Origin: Laburnicola sp. R22_1
Taxonomy: Eukaryota > Ascomycota > Dothideomycetes > Pleosporales > Didymosphaeriaceae
DNA length: 64,000 nucleotides
Direction of reading: 5' to 3'
Assembly (NCBI GenBank): GCA_014281115.1
Contig: JACONQ010000007.1
Span: 1,922,001-1,986,000 of the forward strand
Below, piece by piece: positions 1 to 11,289 of the stretch (position 1 is the stretch's first letter; each line of letters opens with the position of its first letter). The notes beneath the pieces were generated by a model. That model was not told where the DNA came from. It saw only the letters and a list, made by a program, of their open reading frames with translations, and did no database searches. A program made the translations under genes and the position numbers.

Positions 1-599
1 TATTATACTCTTAACTAGTTTTAGGCAACTTATATATTTATTTAGAGTATCTCTATTCATATAAGTTTTTCTATTCTTTGCTTTTATATAGATACTAACT
101 ATAGAAAATAGGCTAAGGAGTTATATATTATATATCTACCTTTATATAATATTAATATTATTCTTATAGCTAATATATACTTATATCTATAGGTTACTAA
201 GCTTATTTAGTATAAAGGCTACTTTTACGCGCTTCTTATTTAGTTATATAGTGTTCTTAGAGGCACTATATGCGCTTACTACTATAGTAGTAACTCTAGC
301 CTTAGGCCCTTTACTAAGTATTATATAGTAGTAAACTTTTAGATAGAATTATATAGTTTTTGTATGTAGTAAAGCTATAGTGCTAGGTGTAATTATTGTA
401 TAGAATAGGGCTAAATAGTAAAGTAGACACTTCTAGATATTATTTATAAGTACTAAAATAAAAATTCCTCTTTAAATAAATATACACTATATCTCTTCTC
501 TTTCTATACAAATAATTAGATAAGAAAAGGTGTATTCTTAAGTAATGTGTGCGTGTAAAAAGAATTAAATAAATATATTATATAAAAGAATAAATAAAT
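1..599. other. AT-rich stretch, no gene
   Basis: No recognisable coding frame, RNA gene or terminal repeat was found. The stretch lies just beyond the C-terminal end of the minus-strand copia relic (C1), so it probably holds that element's 3' untranslated region and perhaps a degraded LTR. A partner LTR could not be identified inside the window. The base pattern (TpA-rich, CpA-poor) matches its surroundings. Confidence 0.4.
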
Positions 600-2125
600 A
601 ATAAAGAAATAGTGCTATAGGATGACTAGGAAGAGCTTGCGTCAGTAGGCTTAAGGCAATCTACTAATGCTTTAATAGTAATTATTAAGGTATTGCTAAA
701 GATTAAGAACTCTAGAGCCTAGTTTATAGCCTTCTTTATATAGGTATTAGTAGAGTTATCTTTCCTATTAATTTATCTAATTTTAGGAATCTTACAGTAC
801 TTATACAATTTGTAGAGTAATATAATATTAATTATAAGGCGCTTTTTATTTATATTTTCTAGGCGTATAAGATAGTTATAGAGAGACTTTAAATTTATAT
901 AAATAACTATAGGAAATAGTAATAGACTAAGTATGTATATAATCTTCTAAAGGGTTATACTAATAGTAATAGTAATATTAAACCCTCCTACTATACTATA
1001 TAGCTTACTAGTAAGAACACTTCTTATTACTCTTTTACACTTAGTTAAATTCTAGTGTATAATATTTACTAGGATCTTAAAGTTATTACTATTACCTATA
1101 TAATAGTTATTACCTAGAGCGATTAAGAATCGTAGCTATAAGCTTAGATTCTTATTATTAGTAAATAAGCTATTAGTAAAAATAAATAGCTTTGGGCGAC
1201 AACGATCTAATAATATAAAGATAAGACTGCGCTTACTATTATTAATTTACTATTAGATTAATATATTAATACCTTAATATCTTTATACGAGTGTTGTTAA
1301 ATTAACTACCTAGAGATAGAACGATAAAGGCTTTTATCTCAAATAATATAATAAAAAAGTAGAGCCCCCTTAGTGATTAAAAAAAGAGCGTAAAATAGAT
1401 AATTACAAAAAGAGTGAATTTGAACTACTAAGCGAGCTTGGTAGTCTTAGCGCTTAATATCTTTATATAAGTGTAATATAGTCTAAGTAGTAATAGACAA
1501 ATTAAATATAGCTTCTAGCTAGTATATAGATATAATATAGGCCACTCTTGCACGCTGCTTTATATATCTTTAAGTAGTATCCTTATTTTTAGAATTAATT
1601 ATATAAAGGCCTTTTGCTTAACCTTTCTATATAAGAATTATAGTATTATATATAAGCTAAATCCTTCTACTATTAAACTTAGTAGGCTAATCCTTAGTAA
1701 GGATAATCTTATCCTTTATATAGAAGACTACTTTTTTAGCTCTTCTTTTTCTTTTTATGTAAAGTTCTTATTAATAATACTAAGGATATTATCTGTCTAT
1801 AGGCTAGTAATTCTAAAGGTATGCTCCGCTTTATTAGTAATAAGCAGATATAGATTATATAATAAAGTCTTTATACTAAGTTTTTTTATAGTAGTTATAG
1901 TAGGTCTTAAACTAGTAAAGACCTAATTTAGCTATACTATAGAGTAGTTATATAATATAAAAGATTATGTCTTATAGAAAGTTTATATAGTTCTTTAGAT
2001 AATTTAGTATAAATTGTGTGATTTAGCTTATTAGTAGACTAAATATAGGCCTAGATAGTATATTTTAGCTTAAAATATATCCTATATATTGCCTAAAGGC
2101 TTGCTTCTAATATAAGAAGTAGTTA
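600..2125 (-). pseudogene. Ty1/copia C1: reverse transcriptase and RNase H part of a RIP-degraded polyprotein
   Basis: The minus-strand translation, with TAG/TAA read as former Gln/Trp codons, follows the fungal copia polyprotein. From about 2,125 down it gives an IQAYIQS-like segment, a KLPKELYKL stretch, an LYSIAKLGLY segment, the LQTDNIL motif near 1,790-1,820 (canonical QTDDTL), QRARVAYI, and an RNase H with SVLTSKLYSIVGG around 950-1,020. The frame ends near 620. The integrase half of the same protein resumes at 21,529 after the inserted gypsy element G1. A 162-bp retroposon (1,291-1,452) interrupts the RNase H. Many in-frame stops make it non-functional. Family membership is recognised from conserved spacing and motifs, not a database search. 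Confidence 0.72.
1291..1452 (-). mobile_element. Short retroposon, family 1 (tRNA-like head), copy S1a
   Basis: This 162-bp insertion is flanked by an 18-bp direct repeat with two transition differences (CTTAATATCTTTATACGA at 1,273-1,290; CTTAATATCTTTATATAA at 1,453-1,470). It is related to copies at 25,412-25,580, 63,235-63,357 and the 3' end of 29,822-30,961. Read on the minus strand it begins with a CGCTAAG segment, a hairpin-forming stretch and a degenerate B-box-like AGTTCAAATTC, then oligo-T, and ends in TTAACAACAC. The long duplication suggests target-primed reverse transcription by a LINE enzyme. It sits inside the copia RNase H. Confidence 0.7.
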
Positions 2126-2130
2126 TTAGC

Positions 2131-2338
2131 TATTACTAATCTAAGGTGCAGGCCTCTCGCTTATATTATATTACTCTTTTGGGACTATTACAATTACTAA
2201 GCGAGGTTCTAAGTAAGGCTATGTATATAGTCTGCCTATATATCTACCTTATATAGGTATTGCTACTATCTTATATTTAGATTCTAATTACTACTATTAT
2301 CTTATATATAGTATAATAATCCCTATAGTGCCCTTACA
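2131..2338 (+). repeat. 5' LTR of G1
   Basis: The 208-bp LTR starts TATTACTAATC (from TGTT...) and ends CCCTTACA. It matches 21,321-21,528 along its length, with most differences being C/T or G/A transitions, as expected after RIP. Confidence 0.85.
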
Positions 2339-2512
2339 CTATAGTAGCGATTGTTTAGCTGCGGCTTAACTATCTATAGCCTGTCTCTAGGGAGTTATTA
2401 ATAATAATGCCTATTAACTAATATAGCAGGCGGGCTCCCCTATATATCCTTAAGTACCTTATATATTAGGAGTATAAATGCCTTCTCTAGAGCGTTATAT
2501 AACTAATAGCGA

Positions 2513-2829
2513 GGACGAACTATAGTTAAGCGTCCTATTTCCCACACTGCTCCCGCGGTTGCGACTCTGCGATTCACTGCGGCTCTCTAATAGTCTACTA
2601 GTTAAGAGATAATATGTGACTTAGTTATACTAGATAGTAGACTATCTATTAACTACTATTAATAATACTACTATAAAAATGTTAATAATAAAATTATTAT
2701 TATTTTGTATATATTTTATTACTACTACTATATACTAAATACTAGATTTTAGTACCTTCTATTTTACTTGTCTCTATATATAGTATAGACTTAACCTTAG
2801 TTAGAATCTCTACACGATAAAGATGTTTA
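2513..2829 (+). mobile_element. Short retroposon, family 3, copy S3a
   Basis: This 317-bp insertion in the G1 leader is flanked by the identical 14-bp repeat ATAACTAATAGCGA (2,499-2,512 and 2,830-2,843). Its right-hand portion (about 2,560-2,829) recurs in inverse orientation at the left end of the 1.16-kb insertion at 14,166 and again at 63,890-64,000. It contains a TATA-like segment and ends in a GATAAAGATGTTTA tail; the 14,166 copy has AATAAAG there. Around 2,545-2,590 it is visibly richer in GC than its host. A solo LTR was considered, but the 14-bp duplication argues for retroposition. Confidence 0.6.
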
Positions 2830-3291
2830 ATAACTAATAGCGATAATAATACTTACCTATAGGTTATCTATTAATAATAGGTGTGGTAGGAGATATAGAA
2901 TAGCTGCTACCTTATTTAGCGGTACATAGGTTACGTCTTTTAAGATATTAGCCCCCTAGCACTACTAAGTCCCTAGGAGAGTAACTTACTTATAAGTAAT
3001 ATAGCTCTCTATAATAATTTATAGGCTTACTAAGCCTTATATATAGTAACTTCTATAGTAGTTGTAAGAATAGCTTATTAATAAGTAAATTTAGTTATTA
3101 TAATAACTATAAGACTAGCTTACTTAAATAAGCTACCTATACTTATAATTGCTTATTAAACTCATTATAAGTCACTATAAATTACTATAATCCTATTTAC
3201 TTTACTAATAAGAGATAAGACAACGTTAATATTATTACTCTATTCTAATAATAGTAACGTCTCTAACTATAATGTCTCCTCTATTACTTAC

Positions 3292-3510
3292 AATATATAG
3301 GACCTTTATAATAATAGTAGATAGTTATAATATATAGGACCTCTATAATAATAGCAACTAGTTGCAATATATAGAACCTTTATAATAATAGAAAATAGTT
3401 ATAATATATAGAACCTCTATAATAAAGGCAAATAGTAGTAATACATAGAATCTTTATAATAATAGTAGATAGTAATATATAGAACTTCTATAATAATAGT
3501 AGATAATAAT
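3292..3510. repeat. Minisatellite in the G1 leader, about 37-bp unit, six copies
   Basis: Units of the form ATATATAGRACCTYTATAAT recur at roughly 36-38-bp spacing (cores near 3,301, 3,338, 3,374, 3,412, 3,449 and 3,483), with the last copies shorter. The array lies between the 5' LTR and gag of G1. No coding frame is evident. Similar leader arrays occur in G2 and G3. Confidence 0.8.
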
Positions 3511-3899
3511 AACTTAGATAACTTATAGCCTAAGGTATAGTTATAAGCTAAGTTAGTAAGACCTATGCTCTTAGTAACTTACTTTAGTATAGTATAGTAG
3601 TAAACTTAATTTTTTTAGGTGCGCTTGCTTTGCGTAGTTAAAAGTCTTAAGACTTTATAGTAATTTTAATAAGTCCTACCTATTTTAGTAAAAGTCTAGA
3701 GAGTTTAATATTACTATATAAAGTTAGAATTTTATAGTTATGTATAGACTATTGTTGCGACGCCTTACACAAAACTACCTACTATAACTTACTATAGCAC
3801 CCTACTATACTTATAGCTTATAACTTTAACTCTTAACTTCTAATTTAAATTATATACTTATTAAGAGATAAACCTAATATATATAGTAGATAAGATAGC

Positions 3900-6300
3900 A
3901 AAGCTAAGCTAAAAGAATAATAATAATAATAATATTAGTTTCTGTACGAAGCCCTGCAACTTTGCTGCTGCGTTTTAGGATCCTAACTTAGTAGAGCACT
4001 ACTTAGAGTACTTTGTCTATAGACTAGAATAAGTTAGATAATAACTTGTTAAAAATAGAGTGTTAACGTAATAAGCGTAAGGTTACCTTTAAAAAAAGAC
4101 TCCTTTAACCTAAAGATTATAATAAGGCGTTTATAGATAATAATAATAATAATAATAATAAAAATAGACCTTTTAATAAAAGTAACCCTTTTATTAACAC
4201 ACTTAATTATCTAGCTACAACACGCAACTAATGGAATTAGGCTAGCTTACTGCCTACTAATCTTTCTAAGTATATATACTTTACTAAGGTTACTAATACT
4301 AATAGCGAGATACTAGATTATAAACTTTGTGTTAGTGTTACTAGTGTAGATAATAGTTTAAAACTAGACAAAGTTACAGTTTAAGGACATATATAGTTTA
4401 TTAACGCTATTAATTAGAAACCTAAGTTTTAGTAGAATATTGTTACGTTACTATTAATAACTATATAACAAATTACTAACAAATTAGAGGATAATTAAAC
4501 TAAGCTTTAAGAGCTTAAATAACTTAAGGCTAGTTGTAAAGTGTTAGAGTAATAGTTTATAACTAAGTTAGAATAAGTTAAGCTATTAGAAGGTTATATA
4601 TTATTATTATATAAGGACTCTCTCTAGATTATAGAATAGGATAACGTCTAGTTAAGGGCCTATTATAATTTATTAAAAAAGGACTTTATTGCTCTTAGAA
4701 GACCTAAGATCTCTACTAATTATTATATAACCCTATAATAATAGCTTAAGGAGCTCTAAAGTTACCTACTAAATAACTACATCTCGCGTGTACATTATTA
4801 GAACTTGGAGAACTATTTTACACAACTTATAGAGATAGAAAACACGCTTTAGTAGAAATTAAATACAACTTATATCTATATTACTAAGCTTAGAGGCTAG
4901 CCGCTAGTACGTGTTATACTATGTAGTTAGCTATATAATATCTAATAGTTTGTAAATTCTAATTAGCCTATTCTATCTATTAAGTAACTACTAAATATTA
5001 AGGTTTGCTATATACCTACTAATACTCTATTATTTAATTACACACGTCCTTTTCTCGTCCTAGAATTATATTATAATAGGTGTGCTATTAGCTATATAAG
5101 TTACACACAATAATAAACCTATTTACTACCTTCTTATACAGTAATTTTATTATCTAGACTTATAGTAAATCCCTAATACTCACGCCTATAAATGCCTAAG
5201 ATAGATCCTTTCTTTAGTAAAGATGAATATAAGGATAACTATAAACGCTAGCGTATTGTATTAATAGACAAACTATAGACTTTACCTACTAAGTAGCTAC
5301 ATATTATATATTTATAAAGCTAACTTAAGGAATAGGCCTAGGCTCTTATATACCTATATTTTAAGATCGCTATAACTATAGCTAATATACTTAACTATCT
5401 TAATAAGATTTATTTGTTAGAGAACAAACTGCTAAACACATAGAAAAATAATATAAGTAATACTCTAGCCTAAGGCTCTAGAGAAACTCTTATAAATTAG
5501 CACGCGCGATTTATAGTAGTTATTAACTATCTTAGTATGTCTAACTACTTACTAATAAATTATGCCTATTAACTTATATATGCTTGCGTTATAAATACCA
5601 CTAATATATTATTTACTTTTAGTAAGTCTTTTACTTTCTATATAAAACGCGTGTTATATATAGAACGCCTTAATTGTAAGTTTATAATAGACTGCTTAGA
5701 AGTCTCTATAATTATAGTATCTAACTACTGAAAAGCTTATATAATAAATATAACTATACCGAAATTTAACACTACTATGCACTCTACTTTATTTACTCTA
5801 TATATAAAGTCTACTAGATATAATAACTATAGGCGCACATTACGCAAACTAAATCTACTAGCTAAAGCTAATGCCTATTTTAAGTGCGGCGTAGTAGGAT
5901 ATTAAGTAATAGATATAACTACTAACTATTATAATAATATTATTACCTTAGCAAAGAATATTAAGTATCTCTATATTATCCTCTTAGGTCCTATTAATTA
6001 TATAGACGCATAGTACGTCTATGCTATTTAGATAAACCCTAACTAACTATATAAGATATATAGATATAACAACTTATATAGTAAGTTACCTAAGCCTAAT
6101 AATCTTACTATTAACTACCTAGATATGTGTTAAGGTTAGGACTATAAAAATAAAAATAAGTTATATTTTTAGTAGCTCTAGAGCAAAATTATAAAATAGA
6201 GCGATAATAATAGTATATATAAAGAAACCTCGCGATAGTATAATAAAAAATTAATAAGTTTAAATTAAACGCAAAATTAGGTCTTAACCTATAGCATATA
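3900..6300 (+). pseudogene. Gag region of gypsy G1, RIP-degraded
   Basis: Plus-strand frames with many TAG/TAA codons occupy the usual gag position between leader and protease. A zinc-knuckle remnant is readable at about 5,875-5,905: YFKCGVVGY, from a CxxC-G-x-x-GH pattern in which one Cys and the His have become Tyr. Upstream is low-complexity Asn-rich sequence. In life the protein would form the virus-like particle and bind element RNA. N-terminal limits cannot be placed, and repeated AAT runs near 3,930 and 4,140 obscure the frame. Confidence 0.6.
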
Positions 6301-6439
6301 TAGCAGATTTCTGCAATTAATATAGATATACTAAATAAAACTAAATAACTCTAGTTTACTTATTTAGTTAAACTAGCTAGACTACAAAAATAGATAAAAG
6401 CGTAATAGCTTACTAACACTAGGGCTAGTATAAGTTTTA

Positions 6440-8787
6440 ATAGTCCTTTATACATTAAATAATACTAGCTAAAAGTATATAATATTAATAACCTAATTAC
6501 TCTATGTCTTATAGACAGTAAGGTTATAGATAAATTAAATTAAGCTATAGATTTTATAATATAATATAGTAGTTACACTAGCACCACAATGTATTTTATT
6601 ACTAATATTAGCGCTTTTAATATTATTCTTAGCATAGATTAGATATTTGCTTACAACCCGCAACTAGGGTTATATAACTAATCTATAATATTTAATACGC
6701 ATTATTACCTAGTTTATTATCTTAATAATGCGCTTTCTAAAACTATATATTATAATAAACTATCTACTACTTTATTATGACCTATAACACGCGAGGATAT
6801 TAGTCTAATTATTAGCTAAGCAGCTTATTTAATAGCTGTTTACAACCTATACTCTGTTATATAGTTAGAGCCTTATAACTAGAACTAACTAAGTTAACTA
6901 CCTAACGTAATAACTAGCAATTGCAACGCGCAGATATTTTATACAGCTATAGGCCTTACTGCGTACAATTAGATAGACTATAAGAAATTTATAAAGAAGC
7001 TATCTAATAAGCCTTAGATAGTGGATAAGATAAAGAAGTTGCTACCTAGGTAGTTGCAGGACAAGTTTTAATATTTTAACTTAAAGGAGACTAATAAGTT
7101 ACCTTTCTATTATTCTAGAGTTAACTATACTATTAACCTTATTAATAACAAAGCTTTATAACTATATATTTATAGTCTTATATAACTAGAAACTATAGTG
7201 GTTAAGAAATATATTAATAAAATAACTATAAAAAGGTTATTATAAATAAGTATGTCTTAGTACGCATTATCTATTCTTATTATTTAAAAAACCAGGGGGT
7301 AGATTACGCGTCTGCGTTAATTATTGTGTAATTAACGCTATTATAAAGTATAATTGTAACGCGCTACTATTGCTTAAGAATATGCTAGCGGGTATAAATA
7401 AGACTAAGGTTATGTCTATTATAGACGTTATTATAGGTTTTAATAATATATATGTTAAGAATAGTAATAAGAAAAAGATAGCTTTTTTAACTTATTATAG
7501 CTTATATAAGTACACTGTTATAGTATTTAGACTTACTAGAGAGTCTAGTATATTTTAAATATATATTAATAAAACGCTATAGTAATATCTACATAACTTC
7601 TATACAGCTTACTTAGACGATACACTTATATATAATAAAATAGAGGAGGACTATATTAAGTATATATAGACTATAGTTAATAAACTTAGATAAGCTAGTT
7701 TGTACTTAAATATTAATAAATATTAATTTAAAGTTAAAAGAGTTAGGTACCTAGGAATTATATTAACTACTAAAGGTATTAAAATAGATCCTAAAAAGGT
7801 TTAGACAGTATACAACTAGCAGCTGCTGTAGTTACTTAAACATATATAGGCTTTCCTAGATTTTATAAACTTCTACTAACAATTTATTAAAGATTCTAGT
7901 TGGATTGCCTATTTACTAATAAATTTAATAAAAAGTAATACGCTAAAGGACTAGCCTATTAAACTAGGGACTTCTATAGTAATTATATTTAAAGCACTTA
8001 AGTAAGCCTTTGTAATAGCACCTATATTAGTTTACTTTAACTTAGATAAGGAAACCTAGTTAGAGACTAACGCGTTAGACTTTATTATAGCTATAGTACT
8101 ATTATAGAAAGATAAGTAAGGCGTACTATAGCCTGTTATGTACTTATTGTATAAGATAAACCCTATAGAGTATAAATATAAGATCTATAATAAGGAGCTT
8201 TTAGTTATTATACGCGCGTTTAAAGAATAGAAATTTAAGCTATTAGGTACTTGGAATTCTATTAATATTATTATTAATTACCTTACTTTATAATACTTCA
8301 TAACTAGTAAGTAGCTTAATTAATAATAAGCGCAATAGATAGAGTTTCTAGCTAAGTTTAACTTTTATATTTAGTACTGCCTTAGTAAATTATGCACAAA
8401 ATCTAACGCCTTAATACGCTGTCTAGGTAACTTATCTAAAGATAATAATAACGCCTACTAATAATACTAAGTCTAGATAGTTTTACGCCTAGAACTCTTT
8501 AAAGGCGAGGGGTTATATTACGTAGTTATTACTGCCTACGCTTTATTAGATAAAAGTTATTATTCTAGTCTATATCTCGCAACTATATTATACTATATTA
8601 CTAAACCTACTACAAATAATAAATATTCTATTGCTGTAATAGAGACTAAGGAGATAGTGCAATTATTTAAGGATATTAAGATAGCTTACGCCGCTAATAA
8701 GATAGTCTAGGATATTATTACTGCTATTAGAACTAAGGCCTAATATTTGCTAGAGAAGCTCCTTAAGTAGAAACTTAGGATTAAGAT
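6440..8787 (+). pseudogene. Pol of gypsy G1: protease, reverse transcriptase, RNase H, start of integrase
   Basis: The protease is marked by LIDSK at about 6,506-6,523 (canonical LIDSGA). The reverse transcriptase includes an open stretch at 7,370-7,558 with the SIIDVI and FRLT segments, then an intact YLDD motif near 7,608-7,622. RNase H follows (ETNALDFIIA near 8,066; YNKELLVIIRAF near 8,190-8,220), and a linker leads to the integrase HHCC region. The frame is cut at 8,787 by G2 and resumes at 18,159. Retention of YLDD contrasts with YLDN, YIDN and YINN in the other elements. Numerous stops rule out function. Confidence 0.8.
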
Positions 8788-8963
8788 TGTGAGGGGCTGA
8801 GCGCCCTTCTATAGTTACTTGGCCTACTGCCTTAGAGTTCTAGGTCTGTGCTCCTGCTAAGCTAGGAGTATATATAAGTCTATAGCTAGAGTTACTATTA
8901 AACTCTATTAAATTTCTAAGTTTGCTTAGGCAACTCTAATTTTTTAGTCTAAAGTCCCTTACA
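8788..8963 (+). repeat. 5' LTR of G2
   Basis: 176 bp, TGTGAGGGGCTGAG...CCCTTACA, with inverted-repeat ends. It aligns without length change to 17,978-18,153; most differences are transitions. Confidence 0.9.
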
Positions 8964-9032
8964 TTAAATTTAATTAACCTCTTATAATAGGGTAGCTTGC
9001 GAGATCTCTCTAATATGCTAAGAATAACTCTA

Positions 9033-9365
9033 CAAATAAATATGTAGTTAAGTTAGATACTAAGATCTCTTAACTCTATAAAATAAACATATAGTTAAGT
9101 TAGATATCAAGGTTTCTTAACCCTATAAATAAATACGAAGTTAAGTTAGATATTAAGATCTATTAACCCTGTAAATAAATATATAGTTAAGTTAGATACT
9201 AAGATCCCTTAGCCATATATAATAATCACGCAGTTAAGTTAGATATTAAGGTTCTTTAACACTATAAATGAATACGTAGTTAAGTTAGATATTAAGATTT
9301 CTTAACTCTATAAATAAACACGTAGTTAAGCTAGATACTAAAATTTCTTAACTTTATAAAATAAA
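9033..9365. repeat. Minisatellite in the G2 leader, 46-47-bp unit, seven copies
   Basis: The core GTTAAGTTAGATA starts at 9,047, 9,094, 9,140, 9,186, 9,233, 9,279 and 9,325, giving 46-47-bp spacing. Each unit reads GTTAAGTTAGATAYYAAG, a TTCTTAACYCTATAAA part and a variable ACACGTA part. It lies between the 5' LTR and gag, as in G1 and G3. Confidence 0.9.
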
Positions 9366-9419
9366 TATAAGTATAATAGAGAGAATACTAGAGTCTTTTT
9401 ATAGAAGAGAGAATATTCT

Positions 9420-11000
9420 TATCCCTTACCTAGCGTAATAAGTTACTAAACTCTAATAGTAAAGAGCTATAGAGGTAGATATTACTACTAACCTTACTAA
9501 GGAACTATATATAAAAAGTTATAATAAGATAGAGTGTATATAGAAAATTAAGCTAGTCTACTAGTATTTATAAGACTAAAAGTTAATAGGGCCTTAAGCA
9601 CCTCTCTAAAAAAAAGAAGGAGGCCTAGAATATAAAAGGAGACGCTCTTTAAGACACACTAACGCAAAATATAAGCTATTTTACTAGTTTAAAGTAATTC
9701 TAAGTTATATTAGTAGCTTAATAAAACGCTAGTAAATAGCTCTAGACCTTGCTAGAAGTAATTACTAATTAACTTGCCTAATTAAAGTAACACACTAAAG
9801 TAGAGACTATACTCTTAGCCCTCTTCTAAATAATAGTAGTAACACTAGCGCCTAGCGAAGCGCTACTAGAGCACTAGCGCCTCTAACTTCCTAACCTAAA
9901 GTTATTCTCTAAAAGCTATTAGAATTACTAATATTAGAAATACATAATAAAGGCTAAAATTTAAAAAAATTACTCCATTCTAGGGAACGTAGTTAATTAT
10001 ATTATAACTAAGCTAATAGGTAAAGTAGTAGATATTGTACTAGCTTTTATAGAGAAAAGAAGCTATTCTAATAATAAATTCTAGAGTTTTTTAGATATAA
10101 GCTTCTATAATAAGTTAGTAAAGGAGTAAGTAGAGAATAGACTGTTTCTTAGCTAATAGGGTAAAACCCTACTAACTAAGTTTAATACTAATTTTATGCG
10201 CCTAGCTACTAAGGCCAACAAAGATAACTAGGAGAACTTAAAGAATATTTACTAAAGAGCCTTATATATAGACTTATATGATAGGCTAATTATGCTAGAG
10301 ATTTCTAAAGACTAGGACCTTATAATACTTATAGATAGAGTTAATATAATTAAGAAAAATATTTACTATATAAAAATATTAAAACCCTTCTACATAGTAG
10401 CCTTTTTCTTTACTAAGTCTACTAATACTATAAACTAGGAACTTATATATTTTAGTACTATAAAAACTATTAAAGAAAACTCTTTAAAAACTAAGAAGCG
10501 CGCTAAATAGATTTCTAAGAAGAAGTTAAAGAAGCGCTATAAAGAATGAGTATGCTTCTACTATAGTAAAAAGGAATATAGCATTTAAAGTTATTATCTT
10601 TAAGCTATAATACCCCTAATATAAGCTAGGGCTAGTAAGTCCTAGGAGGTAAATAGTAGTATTAAGGATATTAACAGCTTAGTAGAGTTAGAAAACTAGC
10701 TTCTTCCTTTAAAAGTTATTAGAGAGAGGAGATAAAGGGGGTTATAAAGAAACTAAAGGAGAACTTCAATATATATAAGAAGGTATAGCTATATTTAACA
10801 CTAATTACTATAAACACTTTTATTAATAATATTGCCTTTGCGTATACTATACTTAATTTAGGGTATTTAACTACTGCCTTTATATTTAAGAAGCTTGCTA
10901 GAAAAGCTAACTTATAATACATTAGTTTAAATAATCCCTATTAAGTAATAGCATTTAAAAAAGTAGCCTTCTTAGTCTATGAAGCTGCTTATATAAAAAT
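9420..11000 (+). pseudogene. Gag region of gypsy G2, RIP-degraded
   Basis: Frames in this position show Lys/Glu-rich stretches and a Lys-rich segment near 10,480-10,540 followed by CFYYSKKEYSI-like residues, a possible degraded zinc knuckle (Cys changed to Tyr). The position directly before the protease/RT region supports gag. No open frame survives, and assignment rests mainly on context. Confidence 0.5.
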
Positions 11001-11289
11001 AGACATTAAGAGGCATATTAAAATAATATAGGCTTATATTAATAGAAAGAGGAGGACTATAAATTAGTTCTTAGGTTACTATAGTAGAAAAAGAATACTA
11101 TATTAGTAGCCCTAGAGAAATAGTCTATATATATAGAGTCCTTCTATATAAAAATTAGGGATAAGTAGAAGAGATAAACTTCTACTTTTAGTTATAAAGT
11201 CTTTGCTATATTATTTATAACCTTAAATAGGAGAAATAAAAAAGAAAAGAATAGGCTAATAGTCTTTACTACCTCCTTTAAGGATATCT

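Noticed and set aside
2560..2829. Solo LTR of a copia element
   Set aside because: It has an LTR-like TATA box and AATAAA-like end, but the flanking duplication is 14 bp (17 bp in the longer relative), not the 5 bp expected for LTR integration. Kept as a possibility.
10719..10922. 67-codon minus-strand open frame
   Set aside because: It is antisense to the degraded gag/pol region of G2; hydrophobic text is typical of AT-rich chance frames.
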